A stretch of DNA of 64,000 nucleotides from Paenibacillus sp. BIHB 4019 (GTDB lineage Bacteria; Bacillota; Bacilli; Paenibacillales; Paenibacillaceae), in the NCBI RefSeq assembly GCF_002741035.1, contig NZ_CP016808.1, positions 5,566,501-5,630,500 on the forward strand. Direction: 5' to 3'. Positions 30,275-38,928 of this stretch are shown here, in pieces. Each line of letters begins with the position of its first letter. Position 1 is the first letter of the stretch. Below the pieces are notes generated by a model that saw nothing but the letters and a program-made list of their open reading frames with translations, was not told where the DNA came from and did no database searches. The translations under genes and the position numbers were made by a program.

Positions 30275-31051
30275 TTGTCTGGAATGATGAACAACAAAAA
30301 AATCGTAGTAATGGGCGTCGCGAATGAGCGCAGCATTGCTTGGGGAATTGCCAAGTCGCTGCATCGGGAAGGGGCTCAGCTTATTTTTACATACAGAAAG
30401 GAACGTTCTTTCGAGAAGCTGAAGGGCTTGCTGGAGCAGACAGGCATTACGCCGATGCTGACGGTACCCTGCGACGTATTGGATGATGAAAGCATAAGCG
30501 CAGCTTTTGCCCATATTAAAGAGCAGGCAGGAAGCATTGATGGAATTGTGCATTCCCTTGCTTTTTCGGATAAAGACGAGCTTAAGGGCGAGTACCTGGA
30601 AACGTCGCGTGAAGGCTATCTGCTCGCGCAAAATTCCAGCGCTTTTTCCCTTGTAGCGATTGCCAAGCAGGCAAAGGGTGTCATGTCCGAGGGCGGAAGC
30701 ATCGTTACCCAATCCTATATTGGCGCAGAGCGCGTCGTGAAAAATTATAATGTCATGGGTGTTGCCAAGGCAGCGCTTGAAGCAAGCGTAAGGTATTTGG
30801 CGGAGGATCTTGGAAAATATAATATCCGTGTTAATGCGGTTTCTGCTGGCCCGATTAAAACCCTATCGGCAAAAGGCGTGTCTGGCTTCAATGACATTAT
30901 GCAGACAATCGAAGAACGTGCGCCGCTGCGGCGCAATATTGATCAAGAGGAAGTCGGCGATGCGACGCTATTCCTTCTTAGCCATCTGTCACGCGGAATT
31001 ACTGGCGAAGTGCTGCATGTCGATGCAGGCTATCACATATTGGGCATGTAA
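30275..31051 (+). CDS. fabI: Enoyl-[acyl-carrier-protein] reductase (NADH)
   Basis: Last reductive step of fatty-acid elongation: NAD(P)H-dependent reduction of trans-2-enoyl-ACP. The 258-residue protein has the FabI-type nucleotide motif VVMGVANERSIAWGIA, the catalytic Y158-x6-K165 in NYNVMGVAKAALE, and RVNAVSAGPIKTLSAKGV, which is diagnostic of FabI within the SDR superfamily. The TTG at 30275 is chosen because GGAGGG at 30263-30268 lies 6 nt upstream; a frame extending to 30089 is not conserved. It is followed by rpiA after 35 nt. Confidence 0.95.
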   Translation: MSGMMNNKKIVVMGVANERSIAWGIAKSLHREGAQLIFTYRKERSFEKLKGLLEQTGITPMLTVPCDVLDDESISAAFAHIKEQAGSIDGIVHSLAFSDKDELKGEYLETSREGYLLAQNSSAFSLVAIAKQAKGVMSEGGSIVTQSYIGAERVVKNYNVMGVAKAALEASVRYLAEDLGKYNIRVNAVSAGPIKTLSAKGVSGFNDIMQTIEERAPLRRNIDQEEVGDATLFLLSHLSRGITGEVLHVDAGYHILGM

Positions 31052-31086
31052 CTTTAAAACGGTACGCTAAGAGCGGAGGGAAACGA

Positions 31087-31767
31087 TTGAACGTCAAGCA
31101 ATTGGCAGCAGAGAAAGCCGTCCAGCTTGTGCAGGATGGCATGCTTATTGGGCTTGGAACAGGAACGACAGCGTATTGGGCGATATTGAAGCTGGCCCAA
31201 AGAATGAAGCTCGAAGGACTGGACATTAAAGCGGTGGCCAGCTCCAAGCAGTCGGAGGATTTAGCGGCTGAATACGGCATTCCGTTAGTTCCGTTCGCTG
31301 AAATTACGGCGATTGATTTAACGATTGATGGAGCGGATGAAGTAGACGGAGAGCTTCATTTGATTAAAGGCGGCGGCGGTGCGCTATTGCGGGAAAAAAT
31401 TCTTGCCGCTCACAGCAAAACCTTTGTCGTGATCGTGGACGAGTCCAAAAAAGTAAGCCAGCTTGGACATTTTCCGCTTCCGGTGGAAGTCGTGCCCTTC
31501 GCCTCTAATTTGACGCTGCAAAAGCTGAGAGAGCTTGGCTGCACCGCCGAGCTGCGGGCATCGGCAGACGGAACCTTTGTAACGGATAATGGCAACTATA
31601 TTGCTGATTGCCGTTTCGGTACGATTGCTTCGCCTTCCGAGCTGCATGAACAGCTGAATGCGATTCCTGGCGTAGTGGAAAATGGCTTGTTTATATCGAT
31701 GGCAACCCAAGTGATTGTCGGCTTCGATACGGGGGAGACCGAGACTCTGGCTCCGGTCAAACGTTAA
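31087..31767 (+). CDS. rpiA: Ribose-5-phosphate isomerase A
   Basis: Interconverts ribose 5-phosphate and ribulose 5-phosphate in the pentose phosphate pathway. The 226-residue sequence carries GLGTGTTAYWAI, DGADEVD, KGGGGALLREKI (catalytic Glu) and FVVIVDESKK, all RpiA signatures, at normal length. It starts at TTG after GGAGGG, probably co-transcribed with fabI, and ends at a strong terminator. Confidence 0.96.
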   Translation: MNVKQLAAEKAVQLVQDGMLIGLGTGTTAYWAILKLAQRMKLEGLDIKAVASSKQSEDLAAEYGIPLVPFAEITAIDLTIDGADEVDGELHLIKGGGGALLREKILAAHSKTFVVIVDESKKVSQLGHFPLPVEVVPFASNLTLQKLRELGCTAELRASADGTFVTDNGNYIADCRFGTIASPSELHEQLNAIPGVVENGLFISMATQVIVGFDTGETETLAPVKR

Positions 31768-31779
31768 TAAATTTATTAG

Positions 31780-31813
31780 GGAATGCTGCCTTGAAGGCAG
31801 CATTCCTTTTTTT
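31780..31813 (+). terminator. Strong terminator after rpiA
   Basis: GGAATGCTGCC pairs perfectly with GGCAGCATTCC around a short loop and is followed by seven T. Confidence 0.95.
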
Positions 31814-31896
31814 ATTTCAACAGGAAATTTCTGTTTCCATTTAAATGTACATTTTGGGCATGATGCAGAAAAAGACGATTTTAACTCAAAAATCCA

Positions 31897-31925
31897 TTGA
31901 ATAAATCAGTTCGGCTATTTATGAT
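31897..31925 (+). promoter_or_regulatory. Sigma-A promoter of siderophore-binding protein gene
   Basis: TTGAAT at 31897-31902 and TATGAT at 31920-31925 are 17 bp apart. A Fur-box-like site lies just downstream of the expected start point. Confidence 0.75.
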
Positions 31926-31941
31926 AAGCAAGGCAAACAAA

Positions 31942-31956
31942 TGAGAATAAATATCA
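31942..31956 (+). promoter_or_regulatory. Fur box before siderophore-binding protein gene
   Basis: TGAGAATAAATATCA matches the 7-1-7 Fur consensus TGATAATNATTATCA at 12 of 14 fixed positions. It sits about 10-25 nt after the predicted transcription start, so bound Fur would block transcription under iron-replete conditions. Confidence 0.7.
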
Positions 31957-31976
31957 GTAGAGGGAGCGAACAAGTT

Positions 31977-32987
31977 ATGGCATTTGGTAGAAAAGGCTTG
32001 TCCTTATTTTGCGCTATAATGGTGCTTGTAATGGTGCTTGGAGCATGCGGCGGCGGCGAGACGAAGGGAGAGGCTGGTGCAGTACAGACAGAGCAAGCAT
32101 CGGCATCGCCTGAAAATCAATCCACAGAGCCGCGTACCGTTGAGCATGTGCTCGGCAAAATTGAAGTACCCGCGCAGCCACAGCGCGTTATTGGATTATT
32201 CGTCGAAGACGAAATGAGTACGCTTGGCGTCAAACCGATCATGCAATACTCAAGCGGAGCCTATTATCAGACCTATCTCGAAGATTATTTGAAGGATGTT
32301 CCGAAGCTGGACACGAGTGCTTTTAATTTTGAGGCCATCATGGCTGCACAGCCGGATCTCATTATTCTCGGGTTCCAGGGCTGGGCAGAGGAAGGCATCT
32401 ATGAAAAATTATCAAAAATTGCGCCTACCTATGTATTTACTGGCAGTGAAATTCAATATCCGGAAAACTGGCAAAAAAACCTGCTTATTGTAGCAGATCT
32501 GCTCGGAAAGACAGAACAAGCAGAAGCCGTTATTAAAAAGCGCGAAGCGGAAACGAAGCTGGCTAAAGAGCAGCTGCAGGTTGCTGCTAAAGGGACAACG
32601 GCAGCTATGGTTCGCATTCATGCCAGTAAAGAGCTTAGATTATACGGAGGTCCTGGAGGTCAGGTGGGAACAGCGTTGTATGGAGATTTTGGGCTGGAGC
32701 CTGCACCGATTGTTCGCAAGCTGGCTTGGGGAGAAGATAACGATATCCAAACGATTTCTATGGAAATTATTCCGCAGATTGATGCCGATTATATTTTCCT
32801 CGCCGTTGATGAAGGAAGAGAGGAACAGGCTGAGGAGCTTAAAGAAAGCAGCCTGTGGAAGAGCATTCCAGCCGTCCAACAAGGCCATGTCTATGAAGTA
32901 CGCGGCGATGTATGGATCACCAACGGCCCACTTGCCTATGAGAAAAAGCTGGAAGACGTCATGAAGGCGATTATTCCCAGTAAATAA
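31977..32987 (+). CDS. Iron-siderophore ABC transporter substrate-binding lipoprotein
   Basis: A 336-residue class III (TroA/FhuD-like) binding protein. It has a lipoprotein signal with lipobox VLGAC near residues 20-24, an Asp/Glu/Ser-rich linker, and a binding fold beginning RTVEHVLGKIEVPAQPQRVIGL, with PDLIILGFQGWAEEGIYEKL and VYEVRGDVWITNGPLAYEKKL typical of ferric-siderophore binders. The ATG at 31977 follows AGGGAG; the frame runs back to 31941, where the Fur box lies. No permease or ATPase genes are adjacent, so it must use membrane components encoded elsewhere. The next gene is its likely activator. Confidence 0.9.
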   Translation: MAFGRKGLSLFCAIMVLVMVLGACGGGETKGEAGAVQTEQASASPENQSTEPRTVEHVLGKIEVPAQPQRVIGLFVEDEMSTLGVKPIMQYSSGAYYQTYLEDYLKDVPKLDTSAFNFEAIMAAQPDLIILGFQGWAEEGIYEKLSKIAPTYVFTGSEIQYPENWQKNLLIVADLLGKTEQAEAVIKKREAETKLAKEQLQVAAKGTTAAMVRIHASKELRLYGGPGGQVGTALYGDFGLEPAPIVRKLAWGEDNDIQTISMEIIPQIDADYIFLAVDEGREEQAEELKESSLWKSIPAVQQGHVYEVRGDVWITNGPLAYEKKLEDVMKAIIPSK

Positions 32988-32988
32988 T

Positions 32989-33032
32989 AAAGAAGAAGCT
33001 AGTCAGCCTAATGGTTGACTAGCTTCTTCTTT
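32989..33032 (+). terminator. Terminator overlapping next promoter
   Basis: AAGAAGAAGCTAGTCA pairs with TGACTAGCTTCTTCTT around a short loop, followed by TGT. The 3' arm contains TTGACT (33015-33020), which is also the best -35 for the next gene, with TAGAAT at 33039-33044 as -10 (18-bp spacer). Confidence 0.75.
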
Positions 33033-33046
33033 GTCTATTAGAATGA

Positions 33047-33061
33047 TGATAATAATTCTCA
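33047..33061 (+). promoter_or_regulatory. Fur box before Btr-like activator gene
   Basis: TGATAATAATTCTCA matches the Fur consensus at 13 of 14 fixed positions and overlaps the expected transcription start of the promoter TTGACT-18-TAGAAT. Confidence 0.75.
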
Positions 33062-33080
33062 ATAAAAGCAGGAGGCATCC

Positions 33081-34703
33081 GTGACTTCAATGAATAGAAG
33101 CACTCCGAATAAAGGCTCTGAGGCCATCCCCTTTCATTCATACTTTTTTAGGCTGGTTGATATGGTATCCATAGCTAACAGCAGGGACAGCCAGATGCTC
33201 GCAAGCGTAAGTCTGAGCTACAGGCTGATTGTTGTAACTAGCGGCTCAGGCAGCTTATATATAGACGACAGCTGTTATGCAGCTGCCCTTGGCAGTTGTT
33301 ATGGAATTGTTCCTGGGGCGAAGCTAGACATCGCTGATGATGAAGAAGAGAGGCAGGACTTGCACTATATGTGCATGACCTTTGACATCGTTTGCGCTCA
33401 GCCTCATAGCAGCTTGCCGCATCATTTCCCGAATGGCGAAATGATCATTGAGCCTTTCGTTCGTACGCTTGCGATAATGCGCAAGCTGCTCGCTACGAAA
33501 AATCATAAAACAGAGGAAGAACAGCTCAGCTATTATTTTCGTTTCCAGAAGCTGATGCATGCCATTCTAAAGCAAAATACGACCATAAATGAAACGACCA
33601 CCTCCATGCAGGCCGTGGAACGGACCGTTTCTTTTTTGAAAAACCATTTTTATGAGGAGATAAGCACGCAGCAATTAGCCGAGCAGTGCGGGCTAGGCAC
33701 AAAGCAATACATCCTTCTATTCAAAAAAATAACAGGCTCTAATCCTCATGAATATATAACGGAGCTGCGAATGCGCAAGGCCAAGGAGCTGCTGCTTGTT
33801 TCCAGGCAGCCGCTTTCTGACATTGCAGAGCAGGTTGGATTCCGCGACGCCTATTATTTTAACCGGCGTTTTAAGCAGATAACAGGCGTCCCTCCGCGGG
33901 TATATGTGAACACGCGCCAATATAAAATTATGTCCATGAGTTATGCTTGTTCGCTGCTGGCGCTCGGCATAAAGCCGGTTGGCGCACCTGCCTATCATTT
34001 GGGCTATTATGCTCAACGTTTAGGAGAGGCCATTGCTAGCATTGGGGATAAGTCCACCTTCTATTATGACAAAATGATTGAGCTAAAACCTGATCTTATC
34101 ATCAGTTGTGACACACTAGGCAATGAAATGCAGCTAAAGCTGGAGCGCATAGCTCCGGTTGTAACGATTCCTTGGATGGGGCTGCACGCGACTGAGCATT
34201 TACAGGCAATCGGCGATTTGCTTGGGATGGGCAAGCAGGCGCAAAGCTGGGTTGACGGCTACGAGATGAAGCGGGAGGGGGCGCAAAAGCGGATCAAGCC
34301 CTATTTAAATACGAATGAGACCGTGGGACTTATCGTTATTGAAGGGAAAGAGCTATTTGTGCTTGGGGACCGTAATGCAGGCGAGGTCATGTATCGTTCC
34401 TTCGGTTTACAGCCGCCTCCGCTTGTTCAAAATTTGCTTGTGGAACGTCCAAACCAATACGGCAGGAAGGTAGCGGCCGAGCAGCTCTGGCAATATGAAG
34501 CCGATCGGTTGTTTATCATTGTATATGGGGCGGAGGCTGCCCTAACGTATAAGCAACTGCAGCACAATCCCCACTGGAGGCAATTGTCAGCTGTCCGTCA
34601 AGGCAAGGTGCAGACCATTGATCCCGAAAAATGGATTTTTTACGATGTGCTTTCGCTCTCAGGGCAATTGGATGAGGGGATTAATGTGCTTGCTCACCTA
34701 TGA
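33081..34703 (+). CDS. AraC-family activator with siderophore-binding domain (Btr-like)
   Basis: A 540-residue transcription factor. It has an N-terminal cupin-like sensor region (to about residue 170), two AraC helix-turn-helix units in the middle (LAEQCGLGTKQYILLFKKIT, YYFNRRFKQITGVPPRVY), and a C-terminal periplasmic-binding-like domain (KPVGAPAYHLGYYAQRL to the end) that would bind a ferric siderophore inside the cell. This order matches Bacillus subtilis Btr, which activates feuABC with Fe-bacillibactin. It starts at GTG after AGGAGG, under a Fur box. The natural target is probably the binding-protein gene just upstream, so iron limitation plus siderophore would switch on uptake. Confidence 0.88.
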   Translation: MTSMNRSTPNKGSEAIPFHSYFFRLVDMVSIANSRDSQMLASVSLSYRLIVVTSGSGSLYIDDSCYAAALGSCYGIVPGAKLDIADDEEERQDLHYMCMTFDIVCAQPHSSLPHHFPNGEMIIEPFVRTLAIMRKLLATKNHKTEEEQLSYYFRFQKLMHAILKQNTTINETTTSMQAVERTVSFLKNHFYEEISTQQLAEQCGLGTKQYILLFKKITGSNPHEYITELRMRKAKELLLVSRQPLSDIAEQVGFRDAYYFNRRFKQITGVPPRVYVNTRQYKIMSMSYACSLLALGIKPVGAPAYHLGYYAQRLGEAIASIGDKSTFYYDKMIELKPDLIISCDTLGNEMQLKLERIAPVVTIPWMGLHATEHLQAIGDLLGMGKQAQSWVDGYEMKREGAQKRIKPYLNTNETVGLIVIEGKELFVLGDRNAGEVMYRSFGLQPPPLVQNLLVERPNQYGRKVAAEQLWQYEADRLFIIVYGAEAALTYKQLQHNPHWRQLSAVRQGKVQTIDPEKWIFYDVLSLSGQLDEGINVLAHL

Positions 34704-34795
34704 TATGTAAAATAATATCGCGTATAAAATTGGATCAATAAGGAAACCTATAAGCGCTATTATCATTTAAATAAACGCTTTGGGTGGGATTCGAG

Positions 34796-35887
34796 ATGGT
34801 TAAGGCGCTGCATCAAGTAAGCTTTCTGCAAATATGCATGATTCTCATGATGACCGTTGGCTTAACGAATCATGTCGTTGTGAATCCTTTAATTTTGGAT
34901 GCTTCCGGCAGGGACGCCTGGATTTCCGTCTTATTGACAGGTGTATTATTTTTGCCATGGTGCATCTTGCTGGTGCTATTTATGAAGAGATCGGGCCAAC
35001 AGAAGCTGCACCCTTGGCTGGCGTCCAAAACAAATCCGGTTTTTGCATGGCTAATGATTATTCCGCTCGGTCTGCAATTGCTTTTCATCGGGGGATTCAC
35101 CTTGATTGATACGGTCAGATGGACGACTACTAATTATATGCCCAGCACGCCAAGATCGGCTTTAATTATCACCCTATGTCTAGTATGCTGTTATTTTGCA
35201 ATATCCGGCATTCGCATGATTGCGATTGCTGCCGGGATTATGCTTCCCGTAGTTATTTTGCTAGGCTACTTTGTAGCCATTGCTAATACGCCAGAGAAAG
35301 ATTACCGTCTTTTGCAGCCTGTCCTTGAAAATGGCTGGCAGCCCGCGATTCATGGCATGATCTATGTCGGTGGCGGATTTGTAGAAATGATTATGCTTTT
35401 AGCTATCCAGCACCGGATCAAGTCCCGCGTAAAGGCATGGCAGCTTCTCATTTTGGCCGTTCTCTTAATTTATATTACGCTTGGGCCTATTATCGGGGGC
35501 ATTACGGAGTTTGGGCATGTAGAATCGGCAAAGCAGATGGAATCCCCTTTTGAGCAATGGAGGCTTGTGAAATTCGGCAACATTGAGCATGTGGATTTTT
35601 TATCGGAGTTTCAATGGCTGTCTGGAGCTGTTATTCGTACAAGCTTTGCTATGTTTTTATTGGGAGAGCTCATTCCCTTTCGGAAAAAGGAAGGGACGCG
35701 GCGACTCATTCTGTTGCTGACACTTGGCTATATTCTCTTGGGGTTCATTCCGATTAATGGTTATTCCTCTTATCTATGGCTCTATCACTATTACTTCCCC
35801 GTCACGCTGGCGACGGTTTTGGTTCTTTCAGCCGTATTCCTCGCAATCGCTTTGCTGAAGCGGCAAAGGGAGGGGAACCTGGCATGA
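34796..35887 (+). CDS. Spore germination receptor B subunit (GerAB/amino-acid permease family)
   Basis: Inner-membrane germinant-sensing subunit, 363 residues with about ten helices (SFLQICMILMMTVGLTNHVV at the start). The ATG at 34796 follows GGGTGGG at proper spacing; the GTG at 34784 has no site. GerB-family features include the first helix with an unwound GxxN-like segment and the loop ESAKQMESPFEQWRLVKFGN. The gene comes first in a B-A-C operon and overlaps the A gene by 4 nt. Such operons are normally made in the forespore under sigma-G; I could not fix a convincing sigma-G promoter in the 92-bp upstream gap. Germinant unknown. Confidence 0.9.
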   Translation: MVKALHQVSFLQICMILMMTVGLTNHVVVNPLILDASGRDAWISVLLTGVLFLPWCILLVLFMKRSGQQKLHPWLASKTNPVFAWLMIIPLGLQLLFIGGFTLIDTVRWTTTNYMPSTPRSALIITLCLVCCYFAISGIRMIAIAAGIMLPVVILLGYFVAIANTPEKDYRLLQPVLENGWQPAIHGMIYVGGGFVEMIMLLAIQHRIKSRVKAWQLLILAVLLIYITLGPIIGGITEFGHVESAKQMESPFEQWRLVKFGNIEHVDFLSEFQWLSGAVIRTSFAMFLLGELIPFRKKEGTRRLILLLTLGYILLGFIPINGYSSYLWLYHYYFPVTLATVLVLSAVFLAIALLKRQREGNLA

Positions 35888-37359
35888 ACAAAACCAAGCC
35901 TCAGCCTGCTGAGCCATGGAACCTGCAGTCGATATCCGCTTTATTTCCCCATTCTGCGGATGTATTGATCCAGCGATTTCAATTTGATGAGGATGTCCGA
36001 TCAGAGATCATTCTTGTTTATAGCGAAGGGTTATGTGATACTTCCCAAATTGGAAAATATATTCTTCCGGATCTAGAGCAGCTATATCGTAAAAATGGAT
36101 TTGCACATTTGCAAACGGGGAAGCTATATGGGACGCTGCCGCTCATTCCAGCAGCTGCGGATGCGCTGCCAGAGCAGCTTTGCGAGTGGATTTTCCAAGG
36201 TGATTTGCTGCTCCTGTTTAATGAATCAAATGCAATATTTCGAATGACGCTTGGCCATCATCCTCATCGTACACCAGAGGAATCAACAACAGAAGTGTCG
36301 ATTAAAGGGGCTAGAGACGGCTTTGTGGAGGATGTGGGCATAAATGTAGCGCTCATTCGCAAACGAATTCGCAGCCAATCTTTGTGCTATGAGACGGTAA
36401 CGCTCGGCAGACGAACGAGAACGAAGGTTGGTCTATTGTACATCGACGACATCATTTCGCCAAATGTGCTGAGCGAGGTTAGAAATAGATTAAACAGCAT
36501 TGATGTGGATGGGCTGTACAGCATTAATCAATTGGAAGAAATGCTTGTGGAAGAGAAGTATAGCTTATTTCCTTTGCTCGACTTTACGGGACGGCCGGAT
36601 TATGCAGTAAGCAGCTTGCTCGCAGGCAGATTTATCGTGATTGTGGATGGCAATCCAATGGTTTTAATCGGCCCAAGCACCTTTTTTCTTATGCTGAAAT
36701 CGCCTGAAGACTTATATTTTAACTTTCAATATGTTTCGTTTGCGCGCTTGCTGCGCATTTTTAGTTTTTTCATTTCTATTTTGCTGCCGGGGCTGTGGAT
36801 TGCGCTTTCCGCCTTTCATCAAGATCAAATTCCGTTTAGGCTAATGTCGACAATTGCTGCTGCCCGAATTGGACTGCCCTTCTCAGGAGCATTGGAATTT
36901 TTAATTTTGCTTCTGCTGCTGGAAATATTCAGAGAGGCTGGCGTTCGCCTGCCAAGCTCCATCGGCCAAAGCTTAACCGTCATTGGCGGATTAATTATTG
37001 GCGATTCTGCTATTCGCGCAGGTTTTGTGTCACCGAGCGTCGTCGTTGTGGGCGCAATTACGGCAGTTGCTGGAGCGACACTTGTCAATCAATCGTTAAG
37101 TACGACGGTGAGTGTTATCCGTTTTCTGCTATTTGTAGCGGGCTCATTACTGGGAATGTACGGTTTCATATTAGGGATTGTCGTGCTTATCGGTTATATG
37201 GGGCGGCTCAGCTCCTTCGGAGTTCCGTTCCTGTCACCGTTTTCTCCTCCCATTATGAAGGATATTTTTGCGGCTGCGCTTCGGCTGCCCTGGGTCAAGC
37301 AGAAACAAAGGCCGGAAACATTGCATACGGTTGATTCGGACAAGCAAGGGGAAGATTAG
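35884..37359 (+). CDS. Spore germination receptor A subunit (GerAA family)
   Basis: A 491-residue membrane protein of the spore germination receptor. A soluble N-terminal domain of about 280 residues (GARDGFVEDVGINVALIRKRI and YIDDIISPNVLSEVRNRL are family signatures) precedes five or so membrane helices (PFRLMSTIAAARIGLPFSGALEF, LIIGDSAIRAGFVSP) and a short tail. The ATG at 35884 overlaps the B-gene stop. A longer frame from 35776 is a shadow inside the B gene. It works with the B and C subunits as the receptor and ion channel complex. Confidence 0.93.
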   Translation: MNKTKPQPAEPWNLQSISALFPHSADVLIQRFQFDEDVRSEIILVYSEGLCDTSQIGKYILPDLEQLYRKNGFAHLQTGKLYGTLPLIPAAADALPEQLCEWIFQGDLLLLFNESNAIFRMTLGHHPHRTPEESTTEVSIKGARDGFVEDVGINVALIRKRIRSQSLCYETVTLGRRTRTKVGLLYIDDIISPNVLSEVRNRLNSIDVDGLYSINQLEEMLVEEKYSLFPLLDFTGRPDYAVSSLLAGRFIVIVDGNPMVLIGPSTFFLMLKSPEDLYFNFQYVSFARLLRIFSFFISILLPGLWIALSAFHQDQIPFRLMSTIAAARIGLPFSGALEFLILLLLLEIFREAGVRLPSSIGQSLTVIGGLIIGDSAIRAGFVSPSVVVVGAITAVAGATLVNQSLSTTVSVIRFLLFVAGSLLGMYGFILGIVVLIGYMGRLSSFGVPFLSPFSPPIMKDIFAAALRLPWVKQKQRPETLHTVDSDKQGED

Positions 37360-37360
37360 C

Positions 37361-38509
37361 ATGAATGTGTGGATAAAATGGAGCCTGATCGCTAGTTTAC
37401 TGCTGCTGAGCCCAGGCTGCTTTGATTCAAAGCCGATTCAAAACATGGCTTATGTCACAGCTATCGGCCTGGATTATAAGGATGGGGTTTTTATATCTTA
37501 CGCGCAGGTGCTTAACTTCTTAAATGTAGCTAAATCCGATAAAAATGAAATAGGGAAAAACATACCGGTATGGATCGGCCGTGGCACAGGAAAGACGGTG
37601 ACGGAGTCATTGTCTTCGCTGTCCGAAACTTCGCAGATTAGATTGTTCTGGGGACATGTCAAATCGGTTGTGGTTGATGAGGAGCTTCTAAAATCACAAG
37701 CGATTGTTCGGCAAAGCTACGAAGCAATCAATCGTTACCGCGAAGTTCGTTACAATATATTGCTCTATTCAACGAAGACGCCGATCGTAGATATTTTTAA
37801 GCAAAAATCGATTTTGAATTTGCCTGTCTTGGATACTATTCTGGATACTCCCGAAGATACCCATGCCCAGCGCTCCAACATTGATCCCCAATATGGCTTC
37901 AAATTTATTGCCGAATTTAATGAGCCGGGCAATACCGCGATCATTCCTACGATTGGCATAACGAAGGAGGTATGGAAGGAGGATGCCCGGAAAATGCCGA
38001 TGTTTAAAATTACGGGCGCCTTTTTCATTCGGCAAAACGAGAAATTAAGCTGGTTTTCTGAAACAGAATTGCTCGGAAGAAGATGGGTGCAAAAAGAAAA
38101 TAAGCGCTCCGTGCTGCTAATTGGCAATCCAGAAGCTCCGACCGCCACGCTCGTCATTATTAAACCGAATTACCGGATACGGTATGTCAAGAACAGCAAG
38201 CCATTGCAGTTTAAGATTGAAATTAAGGCGAGAGCCTATGTGGAGGAAATGATTAAAGATGCTTCGGTGAAAGAAATGGAGGTTCTTGCAGCGAAGGCGA
38301 TTCGCGATGAAATGATGGCCACCTATGAGAAGGGCCTTGCCACTCAAACCGATCTATTAAATTTATTTGCCGAGCTTTACCGCAGTGAACCTAAGCTGTG
38401 GCATCAGCTGCATAATAGCAAACAGCTTCTACTAAACCAAAAAACATTGGGCCAAATCGATGTGAAAGTAACGATTACCAATACTGGAAAATACAAAGGG
38501 AGGCTGTAA
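37361..38509 (+). CDS. Spore germination receptor C subunit lipoprotein (GerAC family)
   Basis: A 382-residue lipoprotein with signal and lipobox LLSPGC (Cys near residue 20), followed by the Ger(x)C fold: AYVTAIGLDYKDGVFISYAQVLN, SLSETSQIRLFWGHVKSVVVDEELL and a C-terminal domain ending in a beta strand KVTITNTGKY. The ATG starts 1 nt after the A-gene stop with AAGGGGAAG upstream. It completes the first germination operon. Confidence 0.92.
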   Translation: MNVWIKWSLIASLLLLSPGCFDSKPIQNMAYVTAIGLDYKDGVFISYAQVLNFLNVAKSDKNEIGKNIPVWIGRGTGKTVTESLSSLSETSQIRLFWGHVKSVVVDEELLKSQAIVRQSYEAINRYREVRYNILLYSTKTPIVDIFKQKSILNLPVLDTILDTPEDTHAQRSNIDPQYGFKFIAEFNEPGNTAIIPTIGITKEVWKEDARKMPMFKITGAFFIRQNEKLSWFSETELLGRRWVQKENKRSVLLIGNPEAPTATLVIIKPNYRIRYVKNSKPLQFKIEIKARAYVEEMIKDASVKEMEVLAAKAIRDEMMATYEKGLATQTDLLNLFAELYRSEPKLWHQLHNSKQLLLNQKTLGQIDVKVTITNTGKYKGRL

Positions 38510-38551
38510 CGTTTTCTTGCCAAATAGAGGGGGCTGGCGGGTTTCGGAGCC

Positions 38552-38581
38552 TTGACGTATGCGGCCAAGAAGTGATATATT
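38552..38581 (+). promoter_or_regulatory. Sigma-A promoter of YdjO-like gene
   Basis: TTGACG at 38552-38557 and TATATT at 38576-38581 are 18 bp apart. The transcript would have a leader of about 40 nt. Confidence 0.65.
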
Positions 38582-38626
38582 ATGTCAGATTGCCTGAACG
38601 TGTAAATGAAAGGGATGTAAAATATA

Positions 38627-38845
38627 TTGGCTACGAGCGAAGACATTACGAAACCGAAATTATTACCTACCAAAATTTTGAAATGTAAAAACCCCGAATG
38701 CAAAGCGTGGGTAAGAGATGAATTCGCCTCGGCAGAGCAAACCTGCCCGATATGCAAAGGACCGATGCTACGAAGCATGAAGCATTTGCCAGCCGTGCAG
38801 AACAAGCCAAAGCCGCAGCCTAGAAAACCGAAATCTGACTTTTAA
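38627..38845 (+). CDS. YdjO-like small zinc-ribbon protein
   Basis: A 72-residue protein with two CxxC-type knuckles (KCKNPECKAWV and TCPICKGPM) and the end segment MKHLP typical of the YdjO family, described in Bacillus as cold-inducible. The start is TTG after AAAGGGATG. The C-terminal 15 residues are Lys/Pro-rich. It has its own promoter and a downstream hairpin, so it is probably monocistronic. Biochemical role unknown. Confidence 0.85.
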   Translation: MATSEDITKPKLLPTKILKCKNPECKAWVRDEFASAEQTCPICKGPMLRSMKHLPAVQNKPKPQPRKPKSDF

Positions 38846-38864
38846 TTTCAATTTGAAAAAAAAC

Positions 38865-38909
38865 CGCCCGAACGGCTGCGTGATTTTAGCGCAGCCGTTC
38901 GGGCGTCTA
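38865..38909. terminator. Long-stem terminator, probably bidirectional
   Basis: CGCCCGAACGGCTGCG pairs perfectly (16 bp) with CGCAGCCGTTCGGGCG around a 9-nt loop. The + strand tail is only TCTATTT, while the left flank is AAAAAAAA, giving a good T tract on the - strand. Confidence 0.8.
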
Positions 38910-38928
38910 TTTGGAGGCGCTGCTAAGC

